From: Roseicyclus marinus
GTDB lineage: Bacteria; Pseudomonadota; Alphaproteobacteria; Rhodobacterales; Rhodobacteraceae
Direction: 5' to 3'
Length of the DNA stretch: 64,000 nucleotides
Assembly: GCF_036322625.1 (NCBI RefSeq)
Contig: NZ_AP027266.1
Location: 251,001-315,000, forward strand
Position numbers and translations under genes: made by a program. The notes below the pieces were generated by a model. The model made no database searches. It was not told the DNA's origin and saw only the letters and a program-made list of their open reading frames with translations. This document shows positions 44,748-54,756 of this stretch, piece after piece; positions within the stretch are counted from its first letter, which is position 1, and each line of letters begins with the position of its first letter.

Positions 44748-46334
44748 TCAATGCCGGAAGTGGCGCATGCCGGTAAAGACCATGGCAAGCCCCGCCGCAT
44801 CGGCGGCCGCGATCACCTCGTCGTCGCGCATGGAGCCGCCGGGCTGGATGATGGCGGTCGCGCCCGCCTCGGCGGCGGCCATCAGGCCATCGGCGAAGGG
44901 GAAGAAGGCGTCGGAGGCCACGACCGAGCCCTTGGCGGGGGTCTCGGGCAGGCCCAGCTCGGCCCCCATACGGCCCGCTTTCAGGGCTGCGATGGTGGAA
45001 CTGTCCACCCGGCTCATCTGGCCCGCACCGACGCCCACGGTCGCGCCGTCGCGGACATAGACGATGGCGTTGGATTTCACATGTTTCGCCACGGTCCAGG
45101 CAAAGCGCAGATCGGCCATTTCGGCGGCGCTGGGAGCGCGCTTGGTCACGACGCGCAGATCGGTTTCGGGGACATGGCCCGTGTCCTTGTCCTGCACCAG
45201 AAGCCCGCCTGCGACCTGTTTGTAGGCGAGAACCGGCTGGCGCGGATCGGGCAGCGCCCCGGTGGTCAGGAGGCGGAGGTTCTTTTTCGCGGCGAAGATC
45301 GCGATGGCGTCGTCATCGGCGTCGGGGGCGATCACGACCTCGGTGAAGATCTTGACGATCTCCTCGGCGGTGGCGGCATCCAGGCGCTGGTTAAGGGCGA
45401 CGATCCCGCCAAAGGCGCTGGTGCGGTCGCAATCGAAGGCCTTGCGATAGGCGTCGAGCATGGTTTCGCCGCGCGCCACGCCGCAGGGGTTGGCATGCTT
45501 GATGATGGCGCAGGCGGGGCCATCGGCGGGGGCGAATTCGGCGACAAGCTCGAAGGCCGCGTCGGTGTCGTTGATGTTGTTGTAGCTCAGTTCCTTGCCC
45601 TGGTGCTGGCGGGCGGTGGCGACGCCGGGGCGGCCCGAGCCGTCGGTGTAGAAGGCGGCCTGCTGATGCGGGTTTTCGCCGTAGCGCATGGTCTGCTTGA
45701 GCACGCCCGCAAAGGCGCGGCGGCGCGGCGTGGCATCGCCCTGGGCCGCGGCCATCCAGGTCGAGACGGCGGCGTCATAGGCGGCGGTGCGGGCGTAGGC
45801 CGTGCGCGCCAGACGCTGGCGGAAGGCAAGCGTGGTGCCGCCATGTTCCGCGATCTGGGCCAGCACCTCGGCATAATCCTCGGTATCGACCACGACACCG
45901 ACAAAGGCGTGGTTCTTGGCTGCGGCGCGGATCATCGCGGGGCCGCCGATGTCGATGTTCTCGATGCAATCGTCATAGGCGGCACCGGAGGCGACGGTCG
46001 CCTCGAACGGGTAGAGGTTGACCACCAGAAGGTCGATCGCGCCGATCTTGTGGGTCTCCATCGCGGCGAGGTGGTCGGCATTGTCGCGGAGCGCCAGAAG
46101 CCCGCCATGGACCATGGGATGCAGCGTCTTGACCCGGCCATCCATCATTTCGGGGAACCCCGTCACCTCGGCCACGTCACGGACGGGCAGGCCCGCATCG
46201 CGCAGCGCCTTGGCGGTGCCGCCGGTCGAGAGCAGGTCGACCCCGTGACCCACGAGCGCGGTGGCAAACTCGATCAGCCCGGTCTTGTCGGACACGGAAA
46301 TCAGCGCGCGGCGCGGCTGCACGGTATCGGTCAT
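44748..46334 (-). CDS. purH: Bifunctional AICAR transformylase / IMP cyclohydrolase
   Basis: 528-residue enzyme for the last two steps of IMP synthesis. The N-terminal cyclohydrolase domain starts [17 protein letters not shown] with STGGTAKAL, and the transformylase domain has [22 protein letters not shown] and the end [10 protein letters not shown]. The start at 46334 gives [17 protein letters not shown]. Confidence 0.97.
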   Translation of the reverse strand: MTDTVQPRRALISVSDKTGLIEFATALVGHGVDLLSTGGTAKALRDAGLPVRDVAEVTGFPEMMDGRVKTLHPMVHGGLLALRDNADHLAAMETHKIGAIDLLVVNLYPFEATVASGAAYDDCIENIDIGGPAMIRAAAKNHAFVGVVVDTEDYAEVLAQIAEHGGTTLAFRQRLARTAYARTAAYDAAVSTWMAAAQGDATPRRRAFAGVLKQTMRYGENPHQQAAFYTDGSGRPGVATARQHQGKELSYNNINDTDAAFELVAEFAPADGPACAIIKHANPCGVARGETMLDAYRKAFDCDRTSAFGGIVALNQRLDAATAEEIVKIFTEVVIAPDADDDAIAIFAAKKNLRLLTTGALPDPRQPVLAYKQVAGGLLVQDKDTGHVPETDLRVVTKRAPSAAEMADLRFAWTVAKHVKSNAIVYVRDGATVGVGAGQMSRVDSSTIAALKAGRMGAELGLPETPAKGSVVASDAFFPFADGLMAAAEAGATAIIQPGGSMRDDEVIAAADAAGLAMVFTGMRHFRH

Positions 46335-46350
46335 GGTGGGAAGTTTCCTC

Positions 46351-48108
46351 TCAGTCCTCTGTCTCGTCCACGCCGGGTGCGGGCAACAGGCCAACGGGGC
46401 GGGCGAGTGTCCAGCTCACCGCGCTGCCATAACCGGTCACCGCGCCGGTGAGAACGATCTGTTTTGTCGCGCGGGGTTTGACCCGCGATCCGTCGAGATA
46501 GATCGACGGCTCCAGCGTCAGTGTGGCCTCGCCGCCGTAGCGGAAGACCCATGTTTCGCGGCCCGGCAGCTGGATCGAGACGGCGGTGCCGCCCATGTCG
46601 ATCTCGGCCGTCGCATCGGGGTGGAGATGAAAGCGCAGGGCGTAGCGCAGGCCCAGATCGCCCGGCAGGCGCGCGAGCACCCGGTCGAGCGTGGCGCGGT
46701 CGCGTTCGGTCATGGCGGCAAGCCCGTCCTCGCCCCTGAGCAGGCTGCCGTCGCGGTCGAGCTGGAGAGAGCGCAGGTGGACCAGCCCGTGGGTCTGCCG
46801 CCAGCCGTCATGCGACAGCGCGATGCCGTCGGCGGTTTTCATCTCGGCTTCCTGCACCTCGACGAGGGTCGGACCGCTGACGAAATCCTGTCTTTCGGGG
46901 TCCTGACGTTCGCCGCCCCGGGCCAGCCGCGCGCTGGCATAGCCCAGGAGCGACAGGGTGGAGTGGCTGGCCGTGGCGCGGCCCGCCCTGCGCCAGGCGG
47001 TGCCGAAGCGCTTGCCCGACCCCGCCGAGACGATGACGGGCTGGCGGCCCGACACCAGTTCGAAGGCGAGGGTGGAGGCATGGGCATCGAAGCTGCCGGG
47101 ACCCAAGAGGGGCGGCGCGGCATCGACGATCAGCGATACGCGCCGCCCGCCCAGCCGCGCATAGCCCATGGCCAGCCCCTTGACCCGCGAGGGCCGCACA
47201 TTGGAGCGCGCCAGCGCCGCATCGAGCCGCCCCGGCGCGCCGCGCCCGCCGCCCTGCATCCGCGCCAGCGTTCCATCGGCATGGCGCAGGCTGCGCAGGG
47301 TGGGCGCGATCCGCCCGATGGCGGTATTGACCGCCGGGTCCGGGGGCTTGCCGATTTCCTTGAGGATCGCGGCCACCCAGGTCAGGAGGTGAAAGACCTC
47401 GAGCAATTCCTCGGGGTTGCGGGAGGCGATCCCGCCCGTTCCGTCGATCCGGGTCGCGCATTCCTGCGCCAGGCCGCGCAGGGCGGGTTGCAGCGCCGTT
47501 TCCATGCCGGTCAGCGCACAGGCGGAATAGATCAGGCCCGAAAGCGCCCGGAACCGCGACAGGCCGGGCGGCGTTTTGCGCCAGCGCATCTGGAGATAGG
47601 CCGCCTGTCGCCCCAGAAGGGCAAAGGTCCGGCTGCGATCCTCGGGCGTCTGGCCGTTCATCAGGAAAAGGGCATGGGTGACCATGCGCATCTGGCGGCG
47701 TCCGGTCAGGTCGGGTGTCCAACCGGGGCCGGACCCGCGCCCGTAGCGTTTCATCCAGCCCGACAGCCATTCCTGCGCCTGTTTGCGCCCCGCCCCGCCC
47801 GGCACGCTGGCCAGATCATCCAGCCAGTCGAAGCCGTGCAGCGCCTCGAGAAAATCGGCGGAGGGGGCGGCAATGTCCCAAGGCTGGCGGCCCGCCGTTT
47901 CCACGAGATGGCCGCCGAAGACGAGATTTCCCGCCATGAGCTGGCGCCCGCGCGCGTCGGAGCCGGAAAAGCTGGGCTCGGGCTGCCAGAGAAAGCCGCG
48001 AATGCCGGGGCCGGTCATCCCGGCCCGCCAGGCCGCCCAGCGGTCGGCGGCGCGCACCCGTGCGGCGGGGGGCGGTGCGGCGGCGTCGCTGTCTGGTCGG
48101 TCTGTCAT
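46351..48108 (-). CDS. Heparinase II/III family protein
   Basis: 585 residues: an N-terminal alpha/alpha toroid (about 40-320) and C-terminal beta-sandwich (about 330-570) of the polysaccharide lyase superfamily. The segment [20 protein letters not shown] and the [15 protein letters not shown] part are typical of the proteobacterial group next to purH and rsmB. No signal peptide is seen in [15 protein letters not shown], so it may be cytoplasmic. The substrate is unknown and it may not be a true heparinase. The start at 48108 is chosen because upstream frame overlaps rsmB. Confidence 0.88.
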   Translation of the reverse strand: MTDRPDSDAAAPPPAARVRAADRWAAWRAGMTGPGIRGFLWQPEPSFSGSDARGRQLMAGNLVFGGHLVETAGRQPWDIAAPSADFLEALHGFDWLDDLASVPGGAGRKQAQEWLSGWMKRYGRGSGPGWTPDLTGRRQMRMVTHALFLMNGQTPEDRSRTFALLGRQAAYLQMRWRKTPPGLSRFRALSGLIYSACALTGMETALQPALRGLAQECATRIDGTGGIASRNPEELLEVFHLLTWVAAILKEIGKPPDPAVNTAIGRIAPTLRSLRHADGTLARMQGGGRGAPGRLDAALARSNVRPSRVKGLAMGYARLGGRRVSLIVDAAPPLLGPGSFDAHASTLAFELVSGRQPVIVSAGSGKRFGTAWRRAGRATASHSTLSLLGYASARLARGGERQDPERQDFVSGPTLVEVQEAEMKTADGIALSHDGWRQTHGLVHLRSLQLDRDGSLLRGEDGLAAMTERDRATLDRVLARLPGDLGLRYALRFHLHPDATAEIDMGGTAVSIQLPGRETWVFRYGGEATLTLEPSIYLDGSRVKPRATKQIVLTGAVTGYGSAVSWTLARPVGLLPAPGVDETED

Positions 48109-48166
48109 GCGCACAAGCTGCTCGGGCAATTGTTTTCGGAGAGGATACGCGGCGCTGCGGCGGGAG

Positions 48167-49417
48167 TCACGGGCGGGTGAGGCAGGCCATGTAGAAGCCG
48201 TCGATGCCGCCAAGGTCGGGCCAGAGATCGGGGCGCAGGCGCAGGCCGCCTTCGGGGCTGTGCCAGGCGGAATCGCCGCCGAGCGCCGGGGCATCGGCGG
48301 GGATGACGCGCAAGCCTTCGTGGCGTTTGAGGGCGGCGGTGACCTGGAACTCGCCCTCGACCGGCAGAAGGGAGCAGGTGCAGAATACGAGCCTGCCGCC
48401 GGGTTTCAGGAGCCCGAGCGCATGGTCGATCAGCTGCATCTGGAGACGGGTCAGCGGCTCGACCTCGGTCCAGGGTTTGACATGGGGCAGGTCGGGGTGG
48501 CGGCGGATCGTGCCGGTGGCCGTGCAGGGCGCATCGAGCAAGATCGCGTCATAGGCGGGCGCGTCATGATCGAGCGCATCTCCCGTGACGCGCGTGGCGG
48601 AGAGGCCGGTGCGGGCAAGGTTCTGTTCCACCCGCGCCATGCGCGATGGCGACAGGTCGAGCGCTGTGACATCGGCCCCAAGGGCCGACAGTTGCAGCGT
48701 CTTGCCGCCCGGTGCCGCGCAAAGGTCGAGGACGCGCAGGCCTGCCACATCGCCCAGAAGGCGCACGGGCAGGGCAGCGGCGGCATCCTGCACCCAGAAG
48801 GCGCCGGTGTCATAGCCGGGAAGCGCCGTGACCTGTGTACCGGCGGGCAGGCGCAGGCTGCCGGTGGGCAGGCGGGTGGCGCCGGGAAGATCGGGGGCGG
48901 CCCCCGGTTTGAGGGTCAGGTCGATGGGCGGAAGGGGCAGATGCGCCGCCTCGATCGCGCGGAGGGTTTCGGCCCCCCAGCGTTTCTTGACCGGTCCCGC
49001 GATCCAGCCCGGCAGGCGCTGCGGCGCCTCATGGGCGAAGCGGTCGGGCCCTTCGACGGCGAGTTTGCGCAAGACGGCATTGACCATTCCCGCCATCCGC
49101 GCCGTGCCCTTGCCGCGCTTGGCGAGCGTGACGGCGCTGTCGACGACGCCATGGGCGTCTTCGCCCGCGACCAGCAGCTCGGCCGCGGCAAGGCGCAGGA
49201 TCATGAGCGCGGGCAGCGGCGGCTTGCGGTCGAGATAGGGGGCGATGCAGGCGTCCAGCGGGCCGAGATGGCGCAGGACGAGCGAGGCGAGGCGGGCCGC
49301 GCGGGCCTGATCGGCGGGGGAAAGGCGCGTGTCGCCCGGCAGATGGGCCAGCATCCGCTTTTCGCGCAGCACGCCGTCGAGCGTTCTGAGTGCCGCCTGT
49401 CTCGCCTCGAGCCCCAT
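48167..49417 (-). CDS. rsmB: 16S rRNA (cytosine-5)-methyltransferase RsmB type
   Basis: 416 residues. The N-terminal NusB-like domain (about 1-140) is followed by the SAM-binding fold with LDLCAAPGGKTLQL and the two catalytic cysteines in DAPCTATGTIRRHPD and FCTCSLLPVEGE. It methylates C967 of 16S rRNA in E. coli. The reverse-strand string of nine genes from here to rmuC probably begins at its promoter, which it shares with the divergent SDHAF4-like gene. Confidence 0.93.
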   Translation of the reverse strand: MGLEARQAALRTLDGVLREKRMLAHLPGDTRLSPADQARAARLASLVLRHLGPLDACIAPYLDRKPPLPALMILRLAAAELLVAGEDAHGVVDSAVTLAKRGKGTARMAGMVNAVLRKLAVEGPDRFAHEAPQRLPGWIAGPVKKRWGAETLRAIEAAHLPLPPIDLTLKPGAAPDLPGATRLPTGSLRLPAGTQVTALPGYDTGAFWVQDAAAALPVRLLGDVAGLRVLDLCAAPGGKTLQLSALGADVTALDLSPSRMARVEQNLARTGLSATRVTGDALDHDAPAYDAILLDAPCTATGTIRRHPDLPHVKPWTEVEPLTRLQMQLIDHALGLLKPGGRLVFCTCSLLPVEGEFQVTAALKRHEGLRVIPADAPALGGDSAWHSPEGGLRLRPDLWPDLGGIDGFYMACLTRP

Positions 49418-49486
49418 GCAACCTGCCCTTGTTCCAGAAGCTCTGCGGGGTATATCAGGTGGGCGTCAACGACAAGGATTTCCGCC

Positions 49487-49678
49487 ATGTCCGATCAGCC
49501 CGAGGCCCCCGACCTGTCGCATCTGCCCCCCGCCGCGCAACGCGCGCTGGCCGAGGCCGTAGAGCGGCGCAAGGCGGCCAAGGCGCTCGAGCTTCCGACG
49601 GAGCTCGGTGGCCGGGATGGACCCGAGCCGGTGCGGTTCGGGGATTGGGAGAAGAAGGGCATCGCCATCGATTTCTGA
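49487..49678 (+). CDS. DUF1674 / SDHAF4-like protein
   Basis: 63 residues ending in FGDWEKKGIAIDF, the signature of DUF1674, whose eukaryotic members (SDHAF4) bind the flavinylated succinate dehydrogenase subunit and help its assembly. By analogy it assists SdhA. AAGGA precedes the ATG at 49487. It is divergent from rsmB and followed by a repeat pair. Confidence 0.9.
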   Translation: MSDQPEAPDLSHLPPAAQRALAEAVERRKAAKALELPTELGGRDGPEPVRFGDWEKKGIAIDF

Positions 49679-49695
49679 GGGGTGGTTTGGGGGTT

Positions 49696-49761
49696 GGTGC
49701 GCCTGAAGGCACACCCTACCAAGACCACCCATCACACGTAGGGTGTGCCTTCAGGCGCACC
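49696..49761. repeat. Paired inverted GGTGCGCC repeat, copy 4, with extra hairpin
   Basis: Left arm 49696-49719 has GGTGCGCC-TGAA-GGCACACC then CTAC; right arm 49738-49761 is its perfect 24-base reverse complement. The C-to-A style change in the left arm (GGCACACC) is matched in the right arm (GGTGTGCC), so the two arms vary together. The spacer is 18 bases. Directly after it GGGTGGG and CCCACCC (49771-49789) form another stem. It lies between the convergent SDHAF4-like gene and a small exported-protein gene. Confidence 0.9.
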
Positions 49762-49806
49762 TGTCGCGGGGGGTGGGTTGCACCCACCCTACGCCGTGGG
49801 GCGGCG

Positions 49807-50184
49807 TCACTGGAGGTTCAGTTCCGCCGACATGCCGGACCCCTGATCGGAGGTGAAGCGCAGGGTGTCGCCGCTTTGCTCGACCAATTGGCAATTGTAG
49901 CCCAGATCATCGCCGTTCCAGAACAGGTCCCGGCAGAAATAGCCGCCCTGCCATGTCCAGGCCCCCGTCACCGGCGCACCGAAGGCGCGGCCGATGATCT
50001 CGCCCTCGGGCGTCACGTTCAGCCGGATGCCGAAGCGCCGCAATTCGCGCCCGTTCACGAGCGATACGAAACGGTCGGCGCTGTCGACGACGCTGAACCC
50101 CTCGGCGGCGAGGGGTTCGGCTGCGAATATCCCCAGGATGGCACCTGCCAGTGCGCCCGGCAGGGCAGGTATCGCACGGGTCAT
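49807..50184 (-). CDS. Small exported protein of unknown function
   Basis: 125 residues with a signal peptide ([20 protein letters not shown], cleavage after LAA). The mature part has [32 protein letters not shown] and a pair of cysteines ([17 protein letters not shown]) likely forming a disulfide. The pattern matches a small Rhodobacteraceae protein often mislabelled dihydrodipicolinate reductase because of its place beside dapB. Function unknown. Confidence 0.82.
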   Translation of the reverse strand: MTRAIPALPGALAGAILGIFAAEPLAAEGFSVVDSADRFVSLVNGRELRRFGIRLNVTPEGEIIGRAFGAPVTGAWTWQGGYFCRDLFWNGDDLGYNCQLVEQSGDTLRFTSDQGSGMSAELNLQ

Positions 50185-50261
50185 TTCGGAACTCTCCCGC
50201 TACTGACAACGCAAGGGGCGAGATAGCCACAGAGCCGTGGAAATCAAGCGGATCGGCGGCG

Positions 50262-51074
50262 TTACGCCAGGCCCAGAACGCTCATCATCGAATAATGGCC
50301 CGGTGCCTTGCCATGGCCCCAGAGCGCGGCCTTGAGCGCGCCGCGCGCGAAGATGCCGCGATCGGTCGCCACATGGCGCAAGATGATGCGTTCGCCGGCC
50401 CCTGCAAAGATCACGTCATGTTCGCCGACGATGTCGCCGCCCCGGATCGCGGCAAAGCCGATGTCGCCGGGTCGACGTTCGCCCGTGATGCCGTCGCGGC
50501 CCCGGTCGGAGACATCGGCGAGATCGACACCGCGCCCGCGCGCCACGGCCTCGCCCAGCATGAGCGCGGTGCCAGAGGGGGCATCGACCTTGTGCTTGTG
50601 GTGGGCCTCGACGATTTCCACGTCGAAATCGGTATCGAGGGCATGGGCGACTTCCTGCGCCAGCCGGGTCAGGAGGTTCACCCCGAGGCTCATGTTGCCC
50701 GCGCGCACGATCACGGCATGGCGCGCGGCGGCATCGAGTGCGGCGATGTCGCTGTCGCTGAGGCCGGTGGTGCCGATCACATGGACGCAGCGCGCCTGCG
50801 CGGTCAGTTGGGCATGGGCGAGCGTGGCGCTGGGCGTGGTGAAATCGATCACCGCCTGCGCCTTGACGATCACCTCGAGCGGGTCGTCATGGACCATGAC
50901 GCCGCTGGCCGCCCCCCCAAGGGCCACGCCCAGATCGCGGCCGATCCAGTCATGGCCGGGGCGTTCGGTCACGCCCACCAGATGCGCCTTGTCCGAGGCC
51001 GTGATGGTGTCGATCAGCATCCGACCCATCCGCCCCGAAGCGCCCATCACCGCGATACCGATGCTGTCGCCCAT
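50262..51074 (-). CDS. dapB: 4-hydroxy-tetrahydrodipicolinate reductase
   Basis: 270-residue DapB of the lysine/DAP pathway. NAD(P)-binding motif [13 protein letters not shown] at about 6-18, and the active-site signature [16 protein letters not shown]. The start at 51074 is set by GGAGGATTTTGAC; the longer frames upstream are not needed. It makes the precursor later used by DapC (26566), though the two are not in one operon. Confidence 0.96.
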   Translation of the reverse strand: MGDSIGIAVMGASGRMGRMLIDTITASDKAHLVGVTERPGHDWIGRDLGVALGGAASGVMVHDDPLEVIVKAQAVIDFTTPSATLAHAQLTAQARCVHVIGTTGLSDSDIAALDAAARHAVIVRAGNMSLGVNLLTRLAQEVAHALDTDFDVEIVEAHHKHKVDAPSGTALMLGEAVARGRGVDLADVSDRGRDGITGERRPGDIGFAAIRGGDIVGEHDVIFAGAGERIILRHVATDRGIFARGALKAALWGHGKAPGHYSMMSVLGLA

Positions 51075-51194
51075 GTCAAAATCCTCCGTCATCTGGGCCC
51101 TGCTGATAGCGGAAGGCTGCCCGCGCGGGAAGGCGTCGCTTGCGGGGGGGGCGCGCATCTCCTAAGTGCGGGGGAGAGAACAGACAGGCGAGCC

Positions 51195-51611
51195 ATGGCA
51201 AAGAACCGGCATTCCGAGGGCGCGGGCCCGTCGCAGCGACAGCTTCGCGTGGGCGAATTGATCCGGCGTGTCCTGAGCCAGGTGCTGGCGCGGGGCGAGG
51301 TGCATGACCCCGAATTGAACGCCATGTCGATCACCGTGGGCGAGGTGCGGACCTCGCCCGACCTGAAGATCGCGACGGTCTATGTCATGCCGCTGGGGGG
51401 CGGGCGGCGCGAGGATGCGATCACCGCGCTCAAGCGCAACCGGGGCGAATTGCGCCGCGCCATCATGCGCGACATGTCGTTGAAATATGCCCCCGACCTG
51501 CGGTTCCTGATCGACGAGACCTTTGACCGGATGGACGAGACCCGCGCGCTTTTCGACCGCGAAGAGGTGCGCCGCGATCTTGGGGGGGATGACGCGGAGG
51601 AGGAGGCGTGA
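51195..51611 (+). CDS. rbfA: 30S ribosome-binding factor A
   Basis: 138-residue KH-fold ribosome maturation factor. [17 protein letters not shown], then [24 protein letters not shown] and [17 protein letters not shown] are the family parts. It begins the forward rbfA-truB-rpsO-pnp block; the glycosidase-like gene overlaps its stop (GTGA). Confidence 0.95.
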   Translation: MAKNRHSEGAGPSQRQLRVGELIRRVLSQVLARGEVHDPELNAMSITVGEVRTSPDLKIATVYVMPLGGGRREDAITALKRNRGELRRAIMRDMSLKYAPDLRFLIDETFDRMDETRALFDREEVRRDLGGDDAEEEA

Positions 51612-52360
51612 GCGCGCTTCGGCTCCTGTTCCTCGTCCCGGTGCTGGTCTTGCTGTCTGGGGCAGCGTCCGCGGCCTGCGAAACGGTGGAGTTCGACGGC
51701 GCGCCCTTCACCACCTGTCGCGTCGATCTGGCGGCAGAGGACCTGCGCCTGTTCCTGCGCGACGAGACGGGCGCGATCTATGGCAGTTTCACCCGCGTCG
51801 AGGCGGACCTTGGCCCGGGCCGAAAGCTGGGCCTGGCCATGAATGCGGGCATGTTCCACGAGGATCGCGCGCCGGTCGGACTTTATATCGAGGATGGTGT
51901 CGAGGAGATGCGCGTCATCACCTCGGCCGGGCCGGGGAATTTCGGGCTGTTGCCCAATGGCGTGCTGTGTCTGCAGGAGGGCAGCGCCGCGATCCTCGAA
52001 AGCCGGACCTATGCCGCCGCACCGCCCGATTGCCGGGATGCCACGCAATCGGGGCCGATGCTGGTGATCGACGGGGCGCTGCATCCGCGTTTCATCGCCG
52101 ATGGCACGAGCCGCAATATCCGCAACGGTGTGGGGGTCGAGGATGGCGGGCAGGTGCTGCATCTGGTGATTTCGGATGCGCCGGTGAATTTCCACCATTT
52201 CGCGCGGTTTTTCCGCGATCATCTGGGCGTGAACCAGGCGCTTTATTTCGACGGACGGGTGTCGCGGCTCTATGCGCCGGGGATCGGGCGGGCCGATATC
52301 GGTCTGCCGATCGGGCCGATCATCGGCACGGTGGTTGACGCGGCCCCGGCTGGCGGGTAG
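51608..52360 (+). CDS. Phosphodiester glycosidase (NAGPA domain)-like exported protein
   Basis: 250 residues with signal peptide ([19 protein letters not shown]). Family parts are [49 protein letters not shown] and [17 protein letters not shown], as in the NAGPA/YigE group. It may cleave a phosphodiester or glycosidic bond in the envelope; the true substrate is unknown. Inserted between rbfA and truB, as is common in this order. Confidence 0.9.
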   Translation: MSALRLLFLVPVLVLLSGAASAACETVEFDGAPFTTCRVDLAAEDLRLFLRDETGAIYGSFTRVEADLGPGRKLGLAMNAGMFHEDRAPVGLYIEDGVEEMRVITSAGPGNFGLLPNGVLCLQEGSAAILESRTYAAAPPDCRDATQSGPMLVIDGALHPRFIADGTSRNIRNGVGVEDGGQVLHLVISDAPVNFHHFARFFRDHLGVNQALYFDGRVSRLYAPGIGRADIGLPIGPIIGTVVDAAPAGG

Positions 52361-52393
52361 CCCGCCGATCTTTCCACGGATGGAGGTCTGAGC

Positions 52394-53299
52394 ATGGGTC
52401 GCAGTCGCAAGGGGCGGGATGTTTCCGGCTGGCTTCTGATCGACAAGCCTGCGGGCATGACCTCGACCGCCGTGGTCAACAAGCTGCGCTGGGCTTTCGA
52501 GGCGAAAAAGGCGGGCCATGCTGGCACGCTGGACCCGGATGCGACGGGGATGCTGCCCGTGGCGCTGGGCGAGGCGACCAAGACGATCCCCTACCTGGGC
52601 GAAGCGTTGAAGGGCTACGACTTCACCGCGCGCTGGGGGGCTGCCACCACGACCGATGACGCCGAGGGCGCGGTCATCGCCACCTCGGAGCTGCGGCCGA
52701 GCGAGGAGGATATCCGCGCGGCGCTGCCCCGGTTCGTGGGCGATATCCAGCAGGTGCCGCCCCAGTTTTCCGCCGTGAAGGTCGATGGCGAACGCGCCTA
52801 TGACATCGCGCGGGGCGGCGAGGTGATGGAGCTGGCCGCCCGCGATCTTTACGTGGATGCGCTGGAGCTGCTGTCGATGCCCGATGCGGATCATGCGGAG
52901 TTTCAGTTCGTCTGCGGTTCGGGGGGCTATGTCCGGTCGATCGCGCGCGATCTGGGGCAGGTGCTGGGCTGTCTGGGCCATGTGTTGCGGCTGCGGCGGA
53001 CATGGGTCGGACCCTTCGACATCGAGGATGCGGTGACGATGGAGCGGGTCGAGGCGCTGGCCCGCACGCCCGAGATCGATGCGCTGCTCCATCCCGTCTC
53101 GATGGCGTTGGACGATCTGCCCGAGCTGAAGGCGACCGAGGCCGGGGCCGCGCGGCTCAGGAACGGGAACCCCGGACAGGTCCTGCCGGGGCAGGCGGAC
53201 TATGGCGATCTGGCCTGGGCGTCGTTCCAGGGAAAGCCGGTGGCGGTGGGGCGTCTGAAGGGGGCGGAATTGCACCCCGAGCGGGTGTTCAACCTGTGA
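52394..53299 (+). CDS. truB: tRNA pseudouridine(55) synthase TruB
   Basis: Makes pseudouridine 55 in the T-loop of tRNAs. The catalytic Asp47 is in [12 protein letters not shown], and [17 protein letters not shown]-type text ([15 protein letters not shown]) plus [15 protein letters not shown] are present. 301 residues, with a C-terminal PUA-like end. Starts [21 protein letters not shown]. Confidence 0.96.
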   Translation: MGRSRKGRDVSGWLLIDKPAGMTSTAVVNKLRWAFEAKKAGHAGTLDPDATGMLPVALGEATKTIPYLGEALKGYDFTARWGAATTTDDAEGAVIATSELRPSEEDIRAALPRFVGDIQQVPPQFSAVKVDGERAYDIARGGEVMELAARDLYVDALELLSMPDADHAEFQFVCGSGGYVRSIARDLGQVLGCLGHVLRLRRTWVGPFDIEDAVTMERVEALARTPEIDALLHPVSMALDDLPELKATEAGAARLRNGNPGQVLPGQADYGDLAWASFQGKPVAVGRLKGAELHPERVFNL

Positions 53300-53339
53300 C
53301 AGGCTTGCCTGTGCCGGGTCGGCGGGGCATCACCGTTGC

Positions 53340-53864
53340 ATGATCACGCGCCACCATCAGAAGGGCGATGCCGCCTCGATCGCGGAATATTCCGAGTGCG
53401 AGACCTATCGCTACACGCTGACGCGGGTCTGGGATGGGGGCGGGCCCAAGGCGGCTTTTGTCATGCTCAACCCCTCGACCGCGACCGAGGTGCAGAATGA
53501 TCCCACGGTCGAACGCTGCGAAAGGCGGGCAAGGGCGCTGGGCTTTGGGGCGTTCCGGGTGCTCAACATCTTTGCCTATCGGGCGACCGATCCGCGCGTG
53601 ATGCGGGCCGCCGCCGATCCGGTCGGGCCGGGGAATGATGCCGCGATCCTTGCCGCGCTGCCCTGGGCGGACCGGGTGATCTGCGCCTGGGGCACGCATG
53701 GCGCGCATCTGGACCGGGGGGCGCAGGTGGCGGCGATGCTGCGGGCGGCGGGCGCGGCGCTGTGGCATCTGGGCCTGAGCAAGGCGGGCCATCCCAAGCA
53801 TCCGCTCTACATCGGCTACGAGGTGCAGCCACGGCTGTGGGAGGGTTTGGATCATGGCGATTGA
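53340..53864 (+). CDS. DUF1643 domain-containing protein
   Basis: 174 residues covering the DUF1643 fold: RYTLTRVWDGGGPKAAFVMLNPSTATEVQNDPTVERC is the signature, then RVLNIFAYRATDP and ICAWGTHG. The family's function is unknown; it is scattered and often in variable regions. The stop overlaps the next start by 11 bases. Confidence 0.92.
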   Translation: MITRHHQKGDAASIAEYSECETYRYTLTRVWDGGGPKAAFVMLNPSTATEVQNDPTVERCERRARALGFGAFRVLNIFAYRATDPRVMRAAADPVGPGNDAAILAALPWADRVICAWGTHGAHLDRGAQVAAMLRAAGAALWHLGLSKAGHPKHPLYIGYEVQPRLWEGLDHGD

Positions 53865-54744
53865 GGGGTTTTCCCGGTCACGGATTTCCGTGGGCGACGT
53901 GACGCTGTCGGTGCATCGCGGCGGGGCGGGGACTGCGATGATCCTGCTCCATGGCTATCCGCAGACCCACATGACCTGGCACCGGGTGGCCCCGGTTCTG
54001 GCGCGGGATTTCGACGTCATCATTCCCGACCTGCGCGGCTATGGCGACAGCGATGCGCCCCCCGATGATGCGGCGCATGGGGTCTATTCCAAGCGGCGGG
54101 TGGCACAGGACATCGTGGCGCTGATGGAGGCGCTGGGGATCGCGCGGGCCCATGTGATCGGGCATGATCGGGGGGCGCGGGTGGCCTACCGGATGGCGCT
54201 CGATCATCCGGGGCGGGTGGACCGGCTGGGGATCGTGGAGATCGTGCCGACGGCAGATTTCTGGGCTGTCTGGTCGGCGGAGCTGGCGCTCAAGGCTTAT
54301 CACTGGACCTTTCTGGCGCAGCCCGCGCCCTTGCCCGAAAGCCTGATCGGGGCGGATGGCGCGGGCTATGTGGCGCGGACACTGGCAAGCTGGACGCTGG
54401 CGGGCGACCTGTCGCCCTTTGCGCCCGAGGCGCTTGACAGCTACCTGCGGCAGGCGGGCGATCCGGCGCGGGTTGCGGCGATGTGCGCTGATTACCGGGC
54501 CGGGGCGACGACGGACCGGGCGCTGGACGAGGCCGACCGCGCGGCGGGGCGCAAGATCGCGGCCCCCTTGCGCTTTGTCTGGGGGCGGCACGGGTTTCCG
54601 GCGCGCACCGGCGATCCCTTGGGCATCTGGCGCGGCTGGGCCGAGGATGTGAGCGGAGCCGAGATCGACGGCTGCGGGCATTTCGCGATGGAGGAAGCGC
54701 CCGACGCCTTTCTGGCGGCGATGCTGCCGCATTTTTCGGGGTAG
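53854..54744 (+). CDS. Alpha/beta hydrolase, haloacetate dehalogenase-like
   Basis: 296 residues with an Asp nucleophile: GHDRGAR gives Asp105, Arg106 and Arg109, the pair of arginines that hold the carboxylate in fluoroacetate dehalogenase. Further matches are HGYPQTHMTW (oxyanion), LALKAYHWTFLAQPAPLPESLIGAD with the His-Trp halide pocket, CADYRAGAT with the pocket tyrosine, and His276. The acid, Asp in characterised enzymes, is Glu129 here (IVEIVPT). A dehalogenase or a related epoxide/ester hydrolase role is likely. Confidence 0.85.
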   Translation: MAIEGFSRSRISVGDVTLSVHRGGAGTAMILLHGYPQTHMTWHRVAPVLARDFDVIIPDLRGYGDSDAPPDDAAHGVYSKRRVAQDIVALMEALGIARAHVIGHDRGARVAYRMALDHPGRVDRLGIVEIVPTADFWAVWSAELALKAYHWTFLAQPAPLPESLIGADGAGYVARTLASWTLAGDLSPFAPEALDSYLRQAGDPARVAAMCADYRAGATTDRALDEADRAAGRKIAAPLRFVWGRHGFPARTGDPLGIWRGWAEDVSGAEIDGCGHFAMEEAPDAFLAAMLPHFSG

Positions 54745-54756
54745 GGCGCGGGTTCG

